From Polaribacter sargassicola (GTDB lineage: Bacteria; Bacteroidota; Bacteroidia; Flavobacteriales; Flavobacteriaceae), in NCBI RefSeq assembly GCF_021991835.1, contig NZ_JAHDAU010000009.1:1-64000 (forward strand): DNA of 64,000 nt. The letters run 5' to 3'. Below the pieces are notes generated by a model, which was not told where the DNA came from, did no database searches, and saw only the letters and a list, made by a program, of their open reading frames with translations. A program made the position numbers and the translations under genes. This document shows, piece after piece, positions 24,593 to 34,021 of the stretch (positions are counted from its first letter, which is position 1; the number at the start of each line of letters is the position of its first letter).

Positions 24593-25468
24593 ATGCAATT
24601 TGTCTTTGAAAAAATTTTTGTACCCAACAATCATACATTTATTTCTAGACAAATAAGAAGTGATAAACGATTTAATAAAAGTCTTTTATTTTCTACATTA
24701 TTATTTTTTCATTTATCAGTTTTTGCTCAATTAGATAAACTACCTTTAAAAGGTATTTGTGCTCATAGAGGTGCTAATAAAACACATCCAGAAAATACAA
24801 TTACAGCTTTTAAAGAAGCTATTCGTTTAGGGGTACAAATGATTGAATTTGATGTACAATTAACAAAAGACAAGAAACTTGTTATTATGCATGATGATAC
24901 AGTTGATAGAACCACTAATGGATCTGGTAAAGTTTCTGAATTAACATTAAATGAAATTAAAGAATTAGATGCTGGATCATGGAAATCTAAAAAATTTACT
25001 GATGAAAAAGTACCAACACTAAAAGAAGTTCTACAAATAATGCCAAAAAATATTTGGCTTAACATCCATTTAAAAGGCAATAAAAAAATAGGAATAGAAA
25101 CTGCTAAAATGATAATTGCAGAAGACAGAGTTCTTCAATCTGTAATTGCTTGTGGTAAAAAAGCTGCTAAAGGGGTATTAAGTATAAATTCTAATATTAA
25201 AATATGTAATATGGAACGCCTAGATTCTCGTACAGATTATATTAATAAAACTATCGAGAAAAATTTTGCCTTTTTACAAATAAAAAGTAGTAGAAATAAT
25301 GACAATATGCTAAGTGATCTAAAAAAGTTAAAACTAAAGGGCATTCGTATTAACTATTTTCATTCTGAAAAAAAAGAGCAAATACAAGAGTTGCTAGATT
25401 TAGGTGTTGATTTTATTTTAACGGATAATTTAGCTGAAATGTTAGATGCTTTTTCTGAAATAAAATAA
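24593..25468 (+). CDS. Glycerophosphodiester phosphodiesterase, secreted (copy 3)
   Basis: The 291-residue protein has the GDPD motifs CAHRGANKTHPENTITA, MIEFDVQLTKDKKLVIMHDD and DRTTNGSGKVSELTL, and the C-terminal VDFILTDNLAEML. The signal peptide is unusual: about 29 residues (with RSDKRFNK) precede the hydrophobic segment LLFSTLLFFHLSVFAQ. No internal ATG lies before the hydrophobic core, so either the long n-region is real or a non-ATG start is used. There is no lipobox cysteine, so this copy should be soluble and periplasmic. Confidence 0.88.
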   Translation: MQFVFEKIFVPNNHTFISRQIRSDKRFNKSLLFSTLLFFHLSVFAQLDKLPLKGICAHRGANKTHPENTITAFKEAIRLGVQMIEFDVQLTKDKKLVIMHDDTVDRTTNGSGKVSELTLNEIKELDAGSWKSKKFTDEKVPTLKEVLQIMPKNIWLNIHLKGNKKIGIETAKMIIAEDRVLQSVIACGKKAAKGVLSINSNIKICNMERLDSRTDYINKTIEKNFAFLQIKSSRNNDNMLSDLKKLKLKGIRINYFHSEKKEQIQELLDLGVDFILTDNLAEMLDAFSEIK

Positions 25469-25663
25469 TAAGATAAATCCATAATCCTACAACAGAATAC
25501 AACACAAAATTATTTGATTTTTTTACTTATCCTTTCTCGTATAAAATTTGTTGCGTTTTAGTTATGCTAAAAGTAAGCAATTTATTAAACAACTTTGTGC
25601 CTGCGTATTTTTCCGAAGGAAAAATTTAGCAGCAATAAAGTTTATACAGTGTTGTGTATAGTT
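25469..25663. other. Intergenic sequence with GTTGTGTA boundary and hairpin
   Basis: This gap holds GTTGTGTA within AGTGTTGTGTATAGTT near 25650-25666 and a perfect 8-bp hairpin ATTTTTCC-GAA-GGAAAAAT (25607-25625). An inverted copy of GTTGTGTA lies on the other side of the SMI1/KNR4 gene, so the two may mark the edges of an inserted unit. No coding sequence is evident. Confidence 0.4.
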
Positions 25664-26269
25664 TTATTCTATTTCATCAGTTACTTCAAGAAAATATTCA
25701 GTCAGATTTTGATATTCCTCTTCTCCAGGAATCCAACTGGCAAATTTCCAATATTTCCAACTTTCATTTTCCTTTGTTGGAGGAATTATGAGAAACCACT
25801 GTTCTTCATTTTTTCCTCCAATTATTATACTTTTAAATAATTCCTTACTTACTTCTACATTACCTGCTTTTCTCCATATTTCAATTATTTCAGAGTTGAA
25901 ATTTTTCAAGAACTGAATTTGAGATACTTTTTCAAAACTTGGTTCAACAGCATTATTATAAGTTGGAAAACCATTCGCGATTTTCAAGAATTCTTTATAG
26001 TCTTTGGGTAATTCAATTCCAAGTCTTAATTCAGTTTCTTTAATTTCTTCATTTGTTGCAGGAGGGTTTCCAATCCATTTATTTTTCTTCTGTTCTGATG
26101 TGAAATTATTATTGTCTTTTGTAGTTAAAGATTTTTCAAAAAGTTCAGTAATAATTTCTTTCATTCCAATTGATTTAAAGGATTTTTGTGAAAACATATT
26201 CTCACATTTTCCAATTAATACTAGATTCAATAAAATTCCAAAAGTTAGTTTTTTAATCACTGCTGTCAA
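25664..26269 (-). CDS. SMI1/KNR4 (SUKH) family protein
   Basis: The 201-residue frame contains a SUKH-type domain from about 65 to 190, with the hallmark IELPKDYKEFLKIANGFP and a late WxxxFASWIPGEEEY block. SUKH proteins often act as immunity proteins against polymorphic toxins, but no toxin gene is adjacent. The 5' end is unclear. The frame opens at a TTG (26269) directly next to the boundary sequence; a GTG follows at 26260, and an ATG at 26164 gives a cytosolic 166-residue version. The residues between encode a hydrophobic segment ending in IGKC, which could be a signal sequence. Gaps of about 200 and 380 bases on either side suggest acquisition as a single-gene cassette. Confidence 0.7.
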   Translation of the reverse strand: MTAVIKKLTFGILLNLVLIGKCENMFSQKSFKSIGMKEIITELFEKSLTTKDNNNFTSEQKKNKWIGNPPATNEEIKETELRLGIELPKDYKEFLKIANGFPTYNNAVEPSFEKVSQIQFLKNFNSEIIEIWRKAGNVEVSKELFKSIIIGGKNEEQWFLIIPPTKENESWKYWKFASWIPGEEEYQNLTEYFLEVTDEIE

Positions 26270-26645
26270 TTGTACACAACTATTAATAACTAATATTAAA
26301 TTTATTCTTTTTTAATACTTAAGCTGTTCTAAAAATAATACAAAGCTTTTCTTTATTTAAGATCATTTACATTTTTTTTTTAGCCAAGTTATAAATTGTT
26401 CTTTTTTATTAGTATTCTAAATATTACTAATTTTAAAATATAGTTCCCTTTTTAGCACTAAAAAACAATTAGCATAAAACCAATTGCTGTTATAGTCTTT
26501 TGCCCTTTAAAATAAGGGAAAATGGGCTATAATTTACACAAATGGAACATAAATTATAGAAAACTACTTGGTTGATTTTTAGATTTACATTTTAAAACCT
26601 AACAATTATATTTTTTAATTATATAAAATTTACTATTTAAAAATT
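26270..26645. other. Intergenic region upstream of kduI
   Basis: 376 AT-rich bases with no coding sequence I can support. The left end (about 26272-26284) has TTGTACACAACT, the inverted boundary sequence. At 26502-26527 GCCC, CCCTT, AAGGG and GGGC can fold into nested stems about 120 bases before kduI, a possible regulator target. No exact -7 consensus is seen, which would fit activation by the downstream hybrid regulator. Confidence 0.35.
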
Positions 26646-27485
26646 ATGGAAACAAGTTATACAACCCGCTACGCATCTAGTCCTAAAACTGTAAAAAAAT
26701 ACGATACAGAAGAATTAAGAGAAGAATTTTTAATTCCTGATTTAATGGAAGCAGGAAAAGTAAAATTTACATACACTCATTACGATCGTTATATCGTTGG
26801 TGGAGCTGTACCTGTAGAACCTTTAAAATTAGAAACTATAGATCCTTTAAAATCTGATTTCTTTTTAGAAAGAAGAGAAATGGGTATTATAAATGCCGGA
26901 GCAAGTGGAACCATTTCTGTTGATGGGGAAGTTTTTAAAATGAATCATAAAGATGCTTTATACATTGGTAAAGGAGCTAAAGAAGTTCTTTTTATGAGTG
27001 ATGATAAAGATAACCCATCAAAATTTTACATTAACTCTTCTCCTGCTCACACAGCATACCCTACAAAACATGTTACAAAAGAAGCTGCTAATAAAGTTGA
27101 ATTAGGAAGTTTAGAAACAGCAAACCATAGAACAGTAAACCAAATGATAATTGGCGGAATTGTAACAACTTGTCAATTACAAATGGGAATGACAGAATTA
27201 AAAACAGGTTCTGTTTGGAACACAATGCCAGCGCATGTACATGATAGAAGAATGGAAATCTATTATTATTTAGACATTCCACAAGACCAAGCCGTATGTC
27301 ATTTTATGGGACAACCACAAGAAACTCGTCATATTTGGATGAACAATCATCAAGCAGTAATTTCACCACCATGGTCTATTCACTCAGGAGCAGGAACATC
27401 AAACTATACTTTTATTTGGGGAATGGCGGGTGAAAATTTAGATTATAATGATATGGATGTTGCTAAAATTACCGATTTAAAATAA
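26646..27485 (+). CDS. kduI: 5-dehydro-4-deoxy-D-glucuronate isomerase
   Basis: The 279-residue cupin-type enzyme converts 4-deoxy-L-threo-5-hexosulose uronate, formed from unsaturated uronates after lyase action, to 3-deoxy-D-glycero-2,5-hexodiulosonate. The zinc ligands H197, H199 and E204 (MPAHVHDRRMEIYYY) and H246 (SIHSG) are present, and the length equals the E. coli enzyme. It is the first gene of the operon kduI-kduD-DUF4861; kduD starts five bases after its stop. Its presence is the best evidence that the polysaccharide attacked by the neighbouring enzymes contains uronic acid. Confidence 0.95.
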   Translation: METSYTTRYASSPKTVKKYDTEELREEFLIPDLMEAGKVKFTYTHYDRYIVGGAVPVEPLKLETIDPLKSDFFLERREMGIINAGASGTISVDGEVFKMNHKDALYIGKGAKEVLFMSDDKDNPSKFYINSSPAHTAYPTKHVTKEAANKVELGSLETANHRTVNQMIIGGIVTTCQLQMGMTELKTGSVWNTMPAHVHDRRMEIYYYLDIPQDQAVCHFMGQPQETRHIWMNNHQAVISPPWSIHSGAGTSNYTFIWGMAGENLDYNDMDVAKITDLK

Positions 27486-27490
27486 AAAAC

Positions 27491-28285
27491 ATGTCACAAA
27501 CATTATTTAACATACAAGGAAAAATTGCTCTCGTTACAGGATCCACACATGGTTTAGGAATGGCAATGGCAATGGGTTTAGGAAAAGCAGGTGCTACTAT
27601 TATTGTAAACGGAAATTCATCTCAAGAAAAAATTGATGATGCTATTAAAGAATATCAAAAAGAAGGTATTACTGCATACGGATATAAATTTAATGTGGCA
27701 GATGAAAAACAAGTAATAGAAGCTGTTAAAAAAATAGAAACAGAAGTGGGTTCTATAGATATTTTGGTAAACAATGCCGGAATAATTAAAAGAACTCCTT
27801 TAGTAGATATGGAAGTAGCAGATTTTAAGCAGGTTGTAGATATAGATTTAGTAAGTCCTTTTATCGTTTCTAAACACGTTGTAAAAGGCATGATGGAAAG
27901 AAAAGAAGGAAAAATCATTAATATTTGTTCTATGATGAGTGAGCTAGGTAGAAATACCGTTGGTGCTTACGCTGCAGCAAAAGGTGGTTTAGTAATGCTT
28001 ACTAAAAATATGGCTACAGAATGGGCTCGTTTTAATATACAAATAAATGGTATTGGCCCTGGTTATTTTGCAACTTCGCAAACAGCACCTATTAGAGTTG
28101 ATGGACATCCTTTTAACGATTTTATTGTAAACAGAACGCCTGCAAAAAAATGGGGAGATCCTAATGACTTGGCAGGTGCTGCAATTTTCTTATCATCAAA
28201 AGCTAGTGATTTTGTAAACGGACATATTTTATATGTAGATGGTGGAATTTTAGCAACTATTGGTAAACCCTCAAACGAAGAATAA
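27491..28285 (+). CDS. kduD: 2-dehydro-3-deoxy-D-gluconate 5-dehydrogenase (SDR)
   Basis: The 264-residue short-chain dehydrogenase has the cofactor motif TGSTHGLG (16-23), NNAG (94-97) and the catalytic S147, Y160 and K164 (YAAAK). Placed directly after kduI, it should reduce 3-deoxy-2,5-hexodiulosonate to 2-keto-3-deoxy-D-gluconate with NAD(P)H in the cytosol. Its TAA shares one base with the ATG of the DUF4861 gene. The kinase and aldolase that complete the route (KdgK, KdgA) are not in the window. Confidence 0.93.
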   Translation: MSQTLFNIQGKIALVTGSTHGLGMAMAMGLGKAGATIIVNGNSSQEKIDDAIKEYQKEGITAYGYKFNVADEKQVIEAVKKIETEVGSIDILVNNAGIIKRTPLVDMEVADFKQVVDIDLVSPFIVSKHVVKGMMERKEGKIINICSMMSELGRNTVGAYAAAKGGLVMLTKNMATEWARFNIQINGIGPGYFATSQTAPIRVDGHPFNDFIVNRTPAKKWGDPNDLAGAAIFLSSKASDFVNGHILYVDGGILATIGKPSNEE

Positions 28286-29439
28286 TGAAAAAAATAATAT
28301 TCCTTTCTTTTGCACTTGCCGTTTTTATGTCTTGTGATAAAGAAAACAAACCAATTTCTAATATTGTAATTAAAAATAATTTAAATCTCGATAGAGAATT
28401 TGAAACTGTAGAAATAGACATTTCTGCAGTTCAATTAAAAGAAAATTCGTCATTTATTATTCTTGATAAAAATACAAATCAAGAAATAATATCTCAAGTA
28501 ATAGATAATGATTTAGATGGTAAAAATGATATTATTATTTTTCAACCTAAAATAAAGGCAAATTCATCTAAAGAGTATATTTTAACAAGTACAGATATTA
28601 AAAAAGATTCTGTACCTGTTTACTGTTATTCTCGTTTTGTGCCAGAAAGAACAGACGATTATACTTGGGAAAACAATAGAGTTGCCTTTAGAACTTATGG
28701 GCCTGTTGCTCAAAAAATGGTAGAAGATTCTTTACCTGGTGGTACACTTTCTAGTGGTATAGATGCTTGGTTAAAAAGAGTAGAATATCCTATTATTAAT
28801 AAGTGGTACAAGAAAAATTCGTTAGATATTGGTGCTTATCATAAAGATTCTGGCGAAGGTTTAGATAACTTTCATGTTGGTTCTAGTCGTGGTGTTGGTG
28901 GTACTGCTGTTAAAATTGATACTTCTTTTTATTTTTCTAAAAACTTTACTTCTTACAAAACCATTACAACTGGTCCTATTAGAACAAGTTTTGTATTAAC
29001 TTATCCAAATTGGGATGCCAACGGAAAAAAAATAACAGAAACAAAACATATTTCTTTAGATTACGGACAAAACTTAACTCGTTTTGAGATTGATGTTAAA
29101 GGTACTAACAACATTTCTGTAGGTTTAACTCTACATAAAAAAGACGGTAAAACTTCATCAAGTGATAATTGGATTAGTTACTGGGAACCGTTTGATGATT
29201 CTGAATTAGGACAAGGTGTTGTAACCACAGATGAGTATTTTATCAATTCAGAAAAATACCTAACTTCTAAAATAGACCAAAGTAATTACTTTGCTCATTT
29301 AAAAGTTATTAATAATAAAATAATTTATTATGCTGGTTTTGGTTGGAAAAAAAGTAATCAGTTTACAACACAAAAAGAATGGGAAAATTATTTAGAAGAT
29401 TTTTCTAAAAAAATAAATAATCCATTAGAAGTTTTATAA
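28285..29439 (+). CDS. DUF4861 lipoprotein of the uronate operon
   Basis: The 384-residue protein has a lipoprotein signal (MSC, C16) and one beta-rich domain. Blocks remembered from DUF4861 include ARFVPERTDDYTWENNRVAFR-like sequence (SRFVPERTDD, TWENNRVAFR), LSSGIDAWLKRVEYPIINKWY and the HKDSGEGLDNFHVGSSRGVGG segment. The function is not firmly established; the family is common in loci for uronate-containing polysaccharides. Translation is probably coupled to kduD. The surface anchor suggests action outside the cytosol, unlike KduI and KduD. Confidence 0.82.
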   Translation: MKKIIFLSFALAVFMSCDKENKPISNIVIKNNLNLDREFETVEIDISAVQLKENSSFIILDKNTNQEIISQVIDNDLDGKNDIIIFQPKIKANSSKEYILTSTDIKKDSVPVYCYSRFVPERTDDYTWENNRVAFRTYGPVAQKMVEDSLPGGTLSSGIDAWLKRVEYPIINKWYKKNSLDIGAYHKDSGEGLDNFHVGSSRGVGGTAVKIDTSFYFSKNFTSYKTITTGPIRTSFVLTYPNWDANGKKITETKHISLDYGQNLTRFEIDVKGTNNISVGLTLHKKDGKTSSSDNWISYWEPFDDSELGQGVVTTDEYFINSEKYLTSKIDQSNYFAHLKVINNKIIYYAGFGWKKSNQFTTQKEWENYLEDFSKKINNPLEVL

Positions 29440-29465
29440 AAAATTATAAACTTAACACATAATTT

Positions 29466-29532
29466 ATTCCGTTTAAGAATTATTAAAAAACAATAACTCT
29501 TAGGCGGAATCTATTTACAAGAAAAACGGAAT
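29466..29532. repeat. CGGAAT inverted repeats between the DUF4861 and regulator genes
   Basis: ATTCCG (29466-29471) pairs with CGGAAT (29505-29510) in an imperfect hairpin that also contains AAGA/TCTT and TTATT/AATAA. ATTCCGTTT (29466-29474) is further matched by AAACGGAAT at 29524-29532. There is no T tract, so an operator is as likely as a terminator. A separate 7-bp hairpin AACTACC/GGTAGTT is at 29668-29686, closer to the regulator start. Confidence 0.35.
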
Positions 29533-29737
29533 TCTTTAGTAAACTGCTATTACTGTACCCAAAAACTACAAGACAAGTATATTACCTAAATTGTATATAA
29601 TATTAACAATTTACTAGTGGAAAAAGAAGGAATTCTAGAAATTTATTTGTAATATCGTCTTCTATTAAACTACCTAAAAGGTAGTTATATCGATAAGCAA
29701 ATAAAAACTAAACTTACTATTTAGATTAATAATTAAA

Positions 29738-32700
29738 ATGAATTTAAAACTCTACATATTCTTCTTCTTTTGTGTAATTTCTAGTGTAACATTTGGGCAA
29801 TTTAACAACCTTAAATTTGAAAACATCGATACTATAGACGGGCTTTCTAGTAGTACCTGTGTAGAGATTTTTCAAGATAAAGAAGGTTTTATGTGGTTTG
29901 GTACCATTGATGGTCTAAACAAATATAATGGTTATGAGTTCGAAATTTTTAGATCTGTTTTGGGTAATTCAGAATCTATAAGTAATAATAGAATTAATGC
30001 AATAGAAGAAGATAATGAAGGGAACCTTTGGATAGGAACCAACAATGGTTTAAATTTTTTTAATAAAAGAACCAATAAATTTTCTCAAATAAACCTTTAT
30101 AAACAGCTTTCTTTATCTAACAGTTCTCAAAAAAATATTAACGATTTATTATACGATAGCATCAACAATATAATTTGGGTAGCAACAAATAATGGCGCTA
30201 TTAAAATTGTACTTGGTGATGATAATGTAAACACCAAAAACTATCATTTTTCTTACTATATAAACGATCAATCTAATTTAAACTCAATAGATAATAATGG
30301 AGTTAATGTAATTTTAAAAGATGATGATAATAAAATATGGATTGGTACAAACGGTAAACATTTAAACCAATACAATCCTTTAAAAGACAACTTTAATCGT
30401 GTTTATATTGATCATAAAAAACCATATGAACTAAATCATATACCTAAAAGAATTTTTATAGATGCAGATGGCGATTTTTGGATTGGTAATGATTTAAATA
30501 ATTTTATTTTATGGAATCGAGAAAGAAATCGATTTAGTCATGTTTCTTTAGCAGAAAATCATACTCCTATTTTTAGTATTTTTCAAGATAATGATGGTTT
30601 ATTTTGGGTTCCTACAGAAGGTCAAGGTTTGTATTTACTTAATAAAAACGATGAAAATATTAAAATAGAAAAACATCTTAAAAATACAATTTCAGATCCT
30701 TTTTCTCTTCCTAATAATAAACCTTCTAAAGTTTTTCAAGATAAAAATGGTATTTATTGGATTGGTAGTTATGATAAAGGTGTAAGCAAATTAGATCTTA
30801 CAAAACATTCTTTTGGGCATTATTATTACAAACAAGATAATGATAACGGATTAAGTGCTAAAACCGTACAATCTGTTTTACAAGATCATAAAGGAAGAAT
30901 TTGGATTAGCTCTTATAACGGTGGTTTAAATTTATTTGATGAAGAAAACAATCAATTTAAAAAAGACATACATAATGTTAAAAATAAAAATTCTTTAAGT
31001 TCTAATAAAATTCTTTACACGTTTGAAAGCCATGATGGATATATTTGGATTTGTACTTTAGATGGAGGCTTAAACAGGTTTAATCCAGAAACCAATCAAA
31101 TTAAACAATTTTTACATAGTGATAATGATTCTTTATCAATTGGTCAAAACTCTGTTTGGGCAGGTGTAGAAGATGATAAAAATAGAATCTGGTTTGGCTT
31201 AAGAACCGAAGGGTTAAGCATGTATAACCCTAAGAATAATCATTTTACAAATTATAAAAATAATTATGGTAAAAAGAATAATTTAACGAGTAATAATATA
31301 TTATGTGTTTTTATAGATTCTAACAATAGGTTACTTATTGGTACTTCTTTAGGTGTAAATATGGTCGATTTAAATACACTAGAAGATTTTACACCTAAAC
31401 ATATAGAGTTTACAGAAATTAAAGGTAACGGAATAGAAAATAACGGAATAAATTACATTACAGAAGACCATAATAAAAATATTTGGATAGGTACCGATAG
31501 TGGTGTTCATCAACTAGACAACAATTTAAAACTAAAAAAATCGTACACTTCTCAAAACGGATTGCCAAACAATCTTGTAGTAGGTATTGTAGAAGATGAT
31601 AATTATAATTTTTGGATTACAACCAAAGGTGGTTTGTCTTTTTTAAACTCTAAAACACAAAAATTTAAAAATTTCAATATTCACGATGGTTTACAAGGAC
31701 CAGAGTTTCAAAGTAAATCTATAGAGAAAACAAAAGATGGACGTATAATTATTGGAGGTATAAACGGATTTAATATTTTTAACCCTAACGATATTAATGC
31801 TCCAGAACCGGTATTACTTCAACCTAAAATAACTGCTTTTAAATTAAACAATAAACTTGTTAAAGTTGGCGATTCTATCAACAAAAGAGTTCTCTTAAAA
31901 AAGACTATTTCAGAAACAAAAAATTTAGAACTACATTACAATGAAAACTATATTTCATTTGAGTTCTTATCATTATATTTTGAAAATCCAGGGCAAATAC
32001 AATATGCTTATAAAATGGATGGTATTGATAATGATTTTATTAACATAGGAAACAACAGAGTAGTTAACCATTCTAATTTACAAGCTGGTAACTATACTTT
32101 TGAAGTAAAATCTTCTATTGATGGCCAATGGGATAAAGCTAAAATCACTAAAATAAATATAAAAATATTACCACCTATGTGGTTAACCTGGTGGGCATAT
32201 CTACTATATTTCTTAGTAGGATCATTATTTTTTGGTATAATTTTACATTATTACACACGTAAGGTAAAAGAATCTCAAGAGCACGAATTAGATCAAATGA
32301 AACTTAAATTTTTTATTAATGTTTCTCATGAGTTTAGAACACCATTAACTTTAATATTAAATCCTGCAGATAAAATATTATCTAATTTCCACTCAGACAA
32401 CGAAATAAAAAACTCTGCTATTACCATACAAAGATCTGCTAGAAGACTTTTACATTTAGTAAATCAGCTACTAGATTATAGAAAAATGGATGTTGGTATG
32501 GCTCCTTTACAGTACGAAAAAGGTGATATTGTTTCTTTTAGTAGAGAAATTTTTTGCCTTTTTAAAGATTTAGCTGCAAAAAAAGAAATCCATTACGAGT
32601 TTAAAACATCTTTTAATGCCATAAATACATTGTTTGACTTTGATAAAGTTGAAAAAATTATTACTAATCTAATTTCTAATGCTATAAAGTTTACAAATAA

Positions 32701-33934
32701 TGATGGACGCATTACAGTATCTATTGATAAAATAAAAGAAGTTAAAACAAAATCTAAATTTTCATTTTTTAAGAAAGAACATTTAACTGATTATGTAGAA
32801 ATAATTGTAGAAGATACTGGAGTGGGGCTTAATAAACATCAAATTAAAAATGTTTTTTCGCGTTTTTATAACTTAGACATTACAAAGGCTGGTACTGGTA
32901 TAGGGCTTAATTTTACAAGAGGATTGGTAGAGTTATGTGGTGGAGAAATTTTTATAGAAAGCGAGCAAAAAAAAGGAAGTAAATTTATTGTACGTTTACC
33001 ATTAAACATTAAAGCTAAAGCAGAAAAAGTTGAAAATATTAAAAATGAATTTTTAATAAACTCTATGAAAGCTGTAGAATATGATATGTTTATTTCTAAC
33101 GATTCTTTAAAAGACAATAATACTGAAGAACAAAAACCTTCTGCTGATAAAAAATTACCTACAGTATTAATTGTTGAAGACAACATAGAATTAAGGAGAC
33201 ATTTAACAAACGATTTAAAAGATTCTTATATCATTAAAGAAGCTCCTAATGGAGCTTCTGGTTTAAAAATGACGAAAAAATATTATCCAGACATTGTAAT
33301 AAGTGATGTAATGATGCCTAAAATGGATGGTTTTGAAATGTGTAAAATGATAAAAACAGATTTTGAAACATGTCATATTCCTGTGTTACTTTTAACTGCA
33401 AGAACTTTAGATGAAGACAAAATAAACGGTTATGATAATGGTGCTGATGGATATATTTCTAAACCTTTTGTAACAAGTTTATTAAAAGCTAGAGTAAATA
33501 ATTTACTTGAAACTAAAAAAAGGTTAAGAGATCGTTTTTCTAAAATTGGTGGTTCTATCTTAGCAAATGAGGTTACTACCACTAATATTGATGAAGTTTT
33601 TCTTGACAAGGTTACAAAAGTAATTTTAGAAAACATAAGTGATATCGATTTTAAACAAGATCATTTATTAAAAGAAATAGGTATTGGTAAATCTCAATTT
33701 TACAGAAAAATTAACGCTTTAACAGGCTTAAATCCTAGTGGTTATATTAGAAATATTAGATTAAAACATGCTTCTGAGTTATTATTACAAAAGCAATACT
33801 CTATAAAAGAGGTTACGCATATGTGTGGTTTTAATTCTACTGCTTATTTTAGCAAAACATTTAAAGAATTATTCAATCAAACACCTACACAATACATAGA
33901 AAATAAAACTGATACTAATAATAACGATGATTAA
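29738..33934 (+). CDS. Hybrid two-component system regulator (HTCS)
   Basis: The 1398-residue single-chain sensor/regulator has a signal peptide (about 1-21, VTFGQ). A periplasmic two-propeller region follows (about 25-700) made of Reg_prop repeats such as DKEGFMWFGTIDGLNKYNGYEF. Then come a Y_Y_Y domain (about 745-810) and a membrane segment (about 815-840). The histidine kinase has H864 (NVSHEFRTPLT) and an ATPase block (DTGVGLN, GTGIGL). The receiver domain has D1190 (SDVMMPKMDG), and an AraC-type HTH lies at the end (about 1290-1398). These proteins sense an oligosaccharide in the periplasm and activate their polysaccharide locus. It sits between the kdu operon and the opposed enzyme operons, so it probably controls both. 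Confidence 0.95.
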   Translation: MNLKLYIFFFFCVISSVTFGQFNNLKFENIDTIDGLSSSTCVEIFQDKEGFMWFGTIDGLNKYNGYEFEIFRSVLGNSESISNNRINAIEEDNEGNLWIGTNNGLNFFNKRTNKFSQINLYKQLSLSNSSQKNINDLLYDSINNIIWVATNNGAIKIVLGDDNVNTKNYHFSYYINDQSNLNSIDNNGVNVILKDDDNKIWIGTNGKHLNQYNPLKDNFNRVYIDHKKPYELNHIPKRIFIDADGDFWIGNDLNNFILWNRERNRFSHVSLAENHTPIFSIFQDNDGLFWVPTEGQGLYLLNKNDENIKIEKHLKNTISDPFSLPNNKPSKVFQDKNGIYWIGSYDKGVSKLDLTKHSFGHYYYKQDNDNGLSAKTVQSVLQDHKGRIWISSYNGGLNLFDEENNQFKKDIHNVKNKNSLSSNKILYTFESHDGYIWICTLDGGLNRFNPETNQIKQFLHSDNDSLSIGQNSVWAGVEDDKNRIWFGLRTEGLSMYNPKNNHFTNYKNNYGKKNNLTSNNILCVFIDSNNRLLIGTSLGVNMVDLNTLEDFTPKHIEFTEIKGNGIENNGINYITEDHNKNIWIGTDSGVHQLDNNLKLKKSYTSQNGLPNNLVVGIVEDDNYNFWITTKGGLSFLNSKTQKFKNFNIHDGLQGPEFQSKSIEKTKDGRIIIGGINGFNIFNPNDINAPEPVLLQPKITAFKLNNKLVKVGDSINKRVLLKKTISETKNLELHYNENYISFEFLSLYFENPGQIQYAYKMDGIDNDFINIGNNRVVNHSNLQAGNYTFEVKSSIDGQWDKAKITKINIKILPPMWLTWWAYLLYFLVGSLFFGIILHYYTRKVKESQEHELDQMKLKFFINVSHEFRTPLTLILNPADKILSNFHSDNEIKNSAITIQRSARRLLHLVNQLLDYRKMDVGMAPLQYEKGDIVSFSREIFCLFKDLAAKKEIHYEFKTSFNAINTLFDFDKVEKIITNLISNAIKFTNNDGRITVSIDKIKEVKTKSKFSFFKKEHLTDYVEIIVEDTGVGLNKHQIKNVFSRFYNLDITKAGTGIGLNFTRGLVELCGGEIFIESEQKKGSKFIVRLPLNIKAKAEKVENIKNEFLINSMKAVEYDMFISNDSLKDNNTEEQKPSADKKLPTVLIVEDNIELRRHLTNDLKDSYIIKEAPNGASGLKMTKKYYPDIVISDVMMPKMDGFEMCKMIKTDFETCHIPVLLLTARTLDEDKINGYDNGADGYISKPFVTSLLKARVNNLLETKKRLRDRFSKIGGSILANEVTTTNIDEVFLDKVTKVILENISDIDFKQDHLLKEIGIGKSQFYRKINALTGLNPSGYIRNIRLKHASELLLQKQYSIKEVTHMCGFNSTAYFSKTFKELFNQTPTQYIENKTDTNNNDD

Positions 33935-33962
33935 AATAAACATCAGACTATCAAATTAAAGT

Positions 33963-33998
33963 AAAAAAGGTTCATTATTAAATTAATGAACCTTTTTT
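33963..33998. terminator. Bidirectional terminator between the HTCS and DUF6250 genes
   Basis: A 15-bp perfect stem (33963-33977 with 33984-33998) with a 6-base loop is flanked by A and T runs and serves two convergent genes. Confidence 0.9.
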
Positions 33999-34021
33999 AA
34001 TGTAACAGATAAAATACGTTT

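Noticed and set aside
25595..25840. 81-residue plus-strand frame opposite the SMI1/KNR4 gene
   Set aside because: It is antisense to a recognisable domain, is low-complexity Phe/Ser-rich, and spans the cassette boundary.
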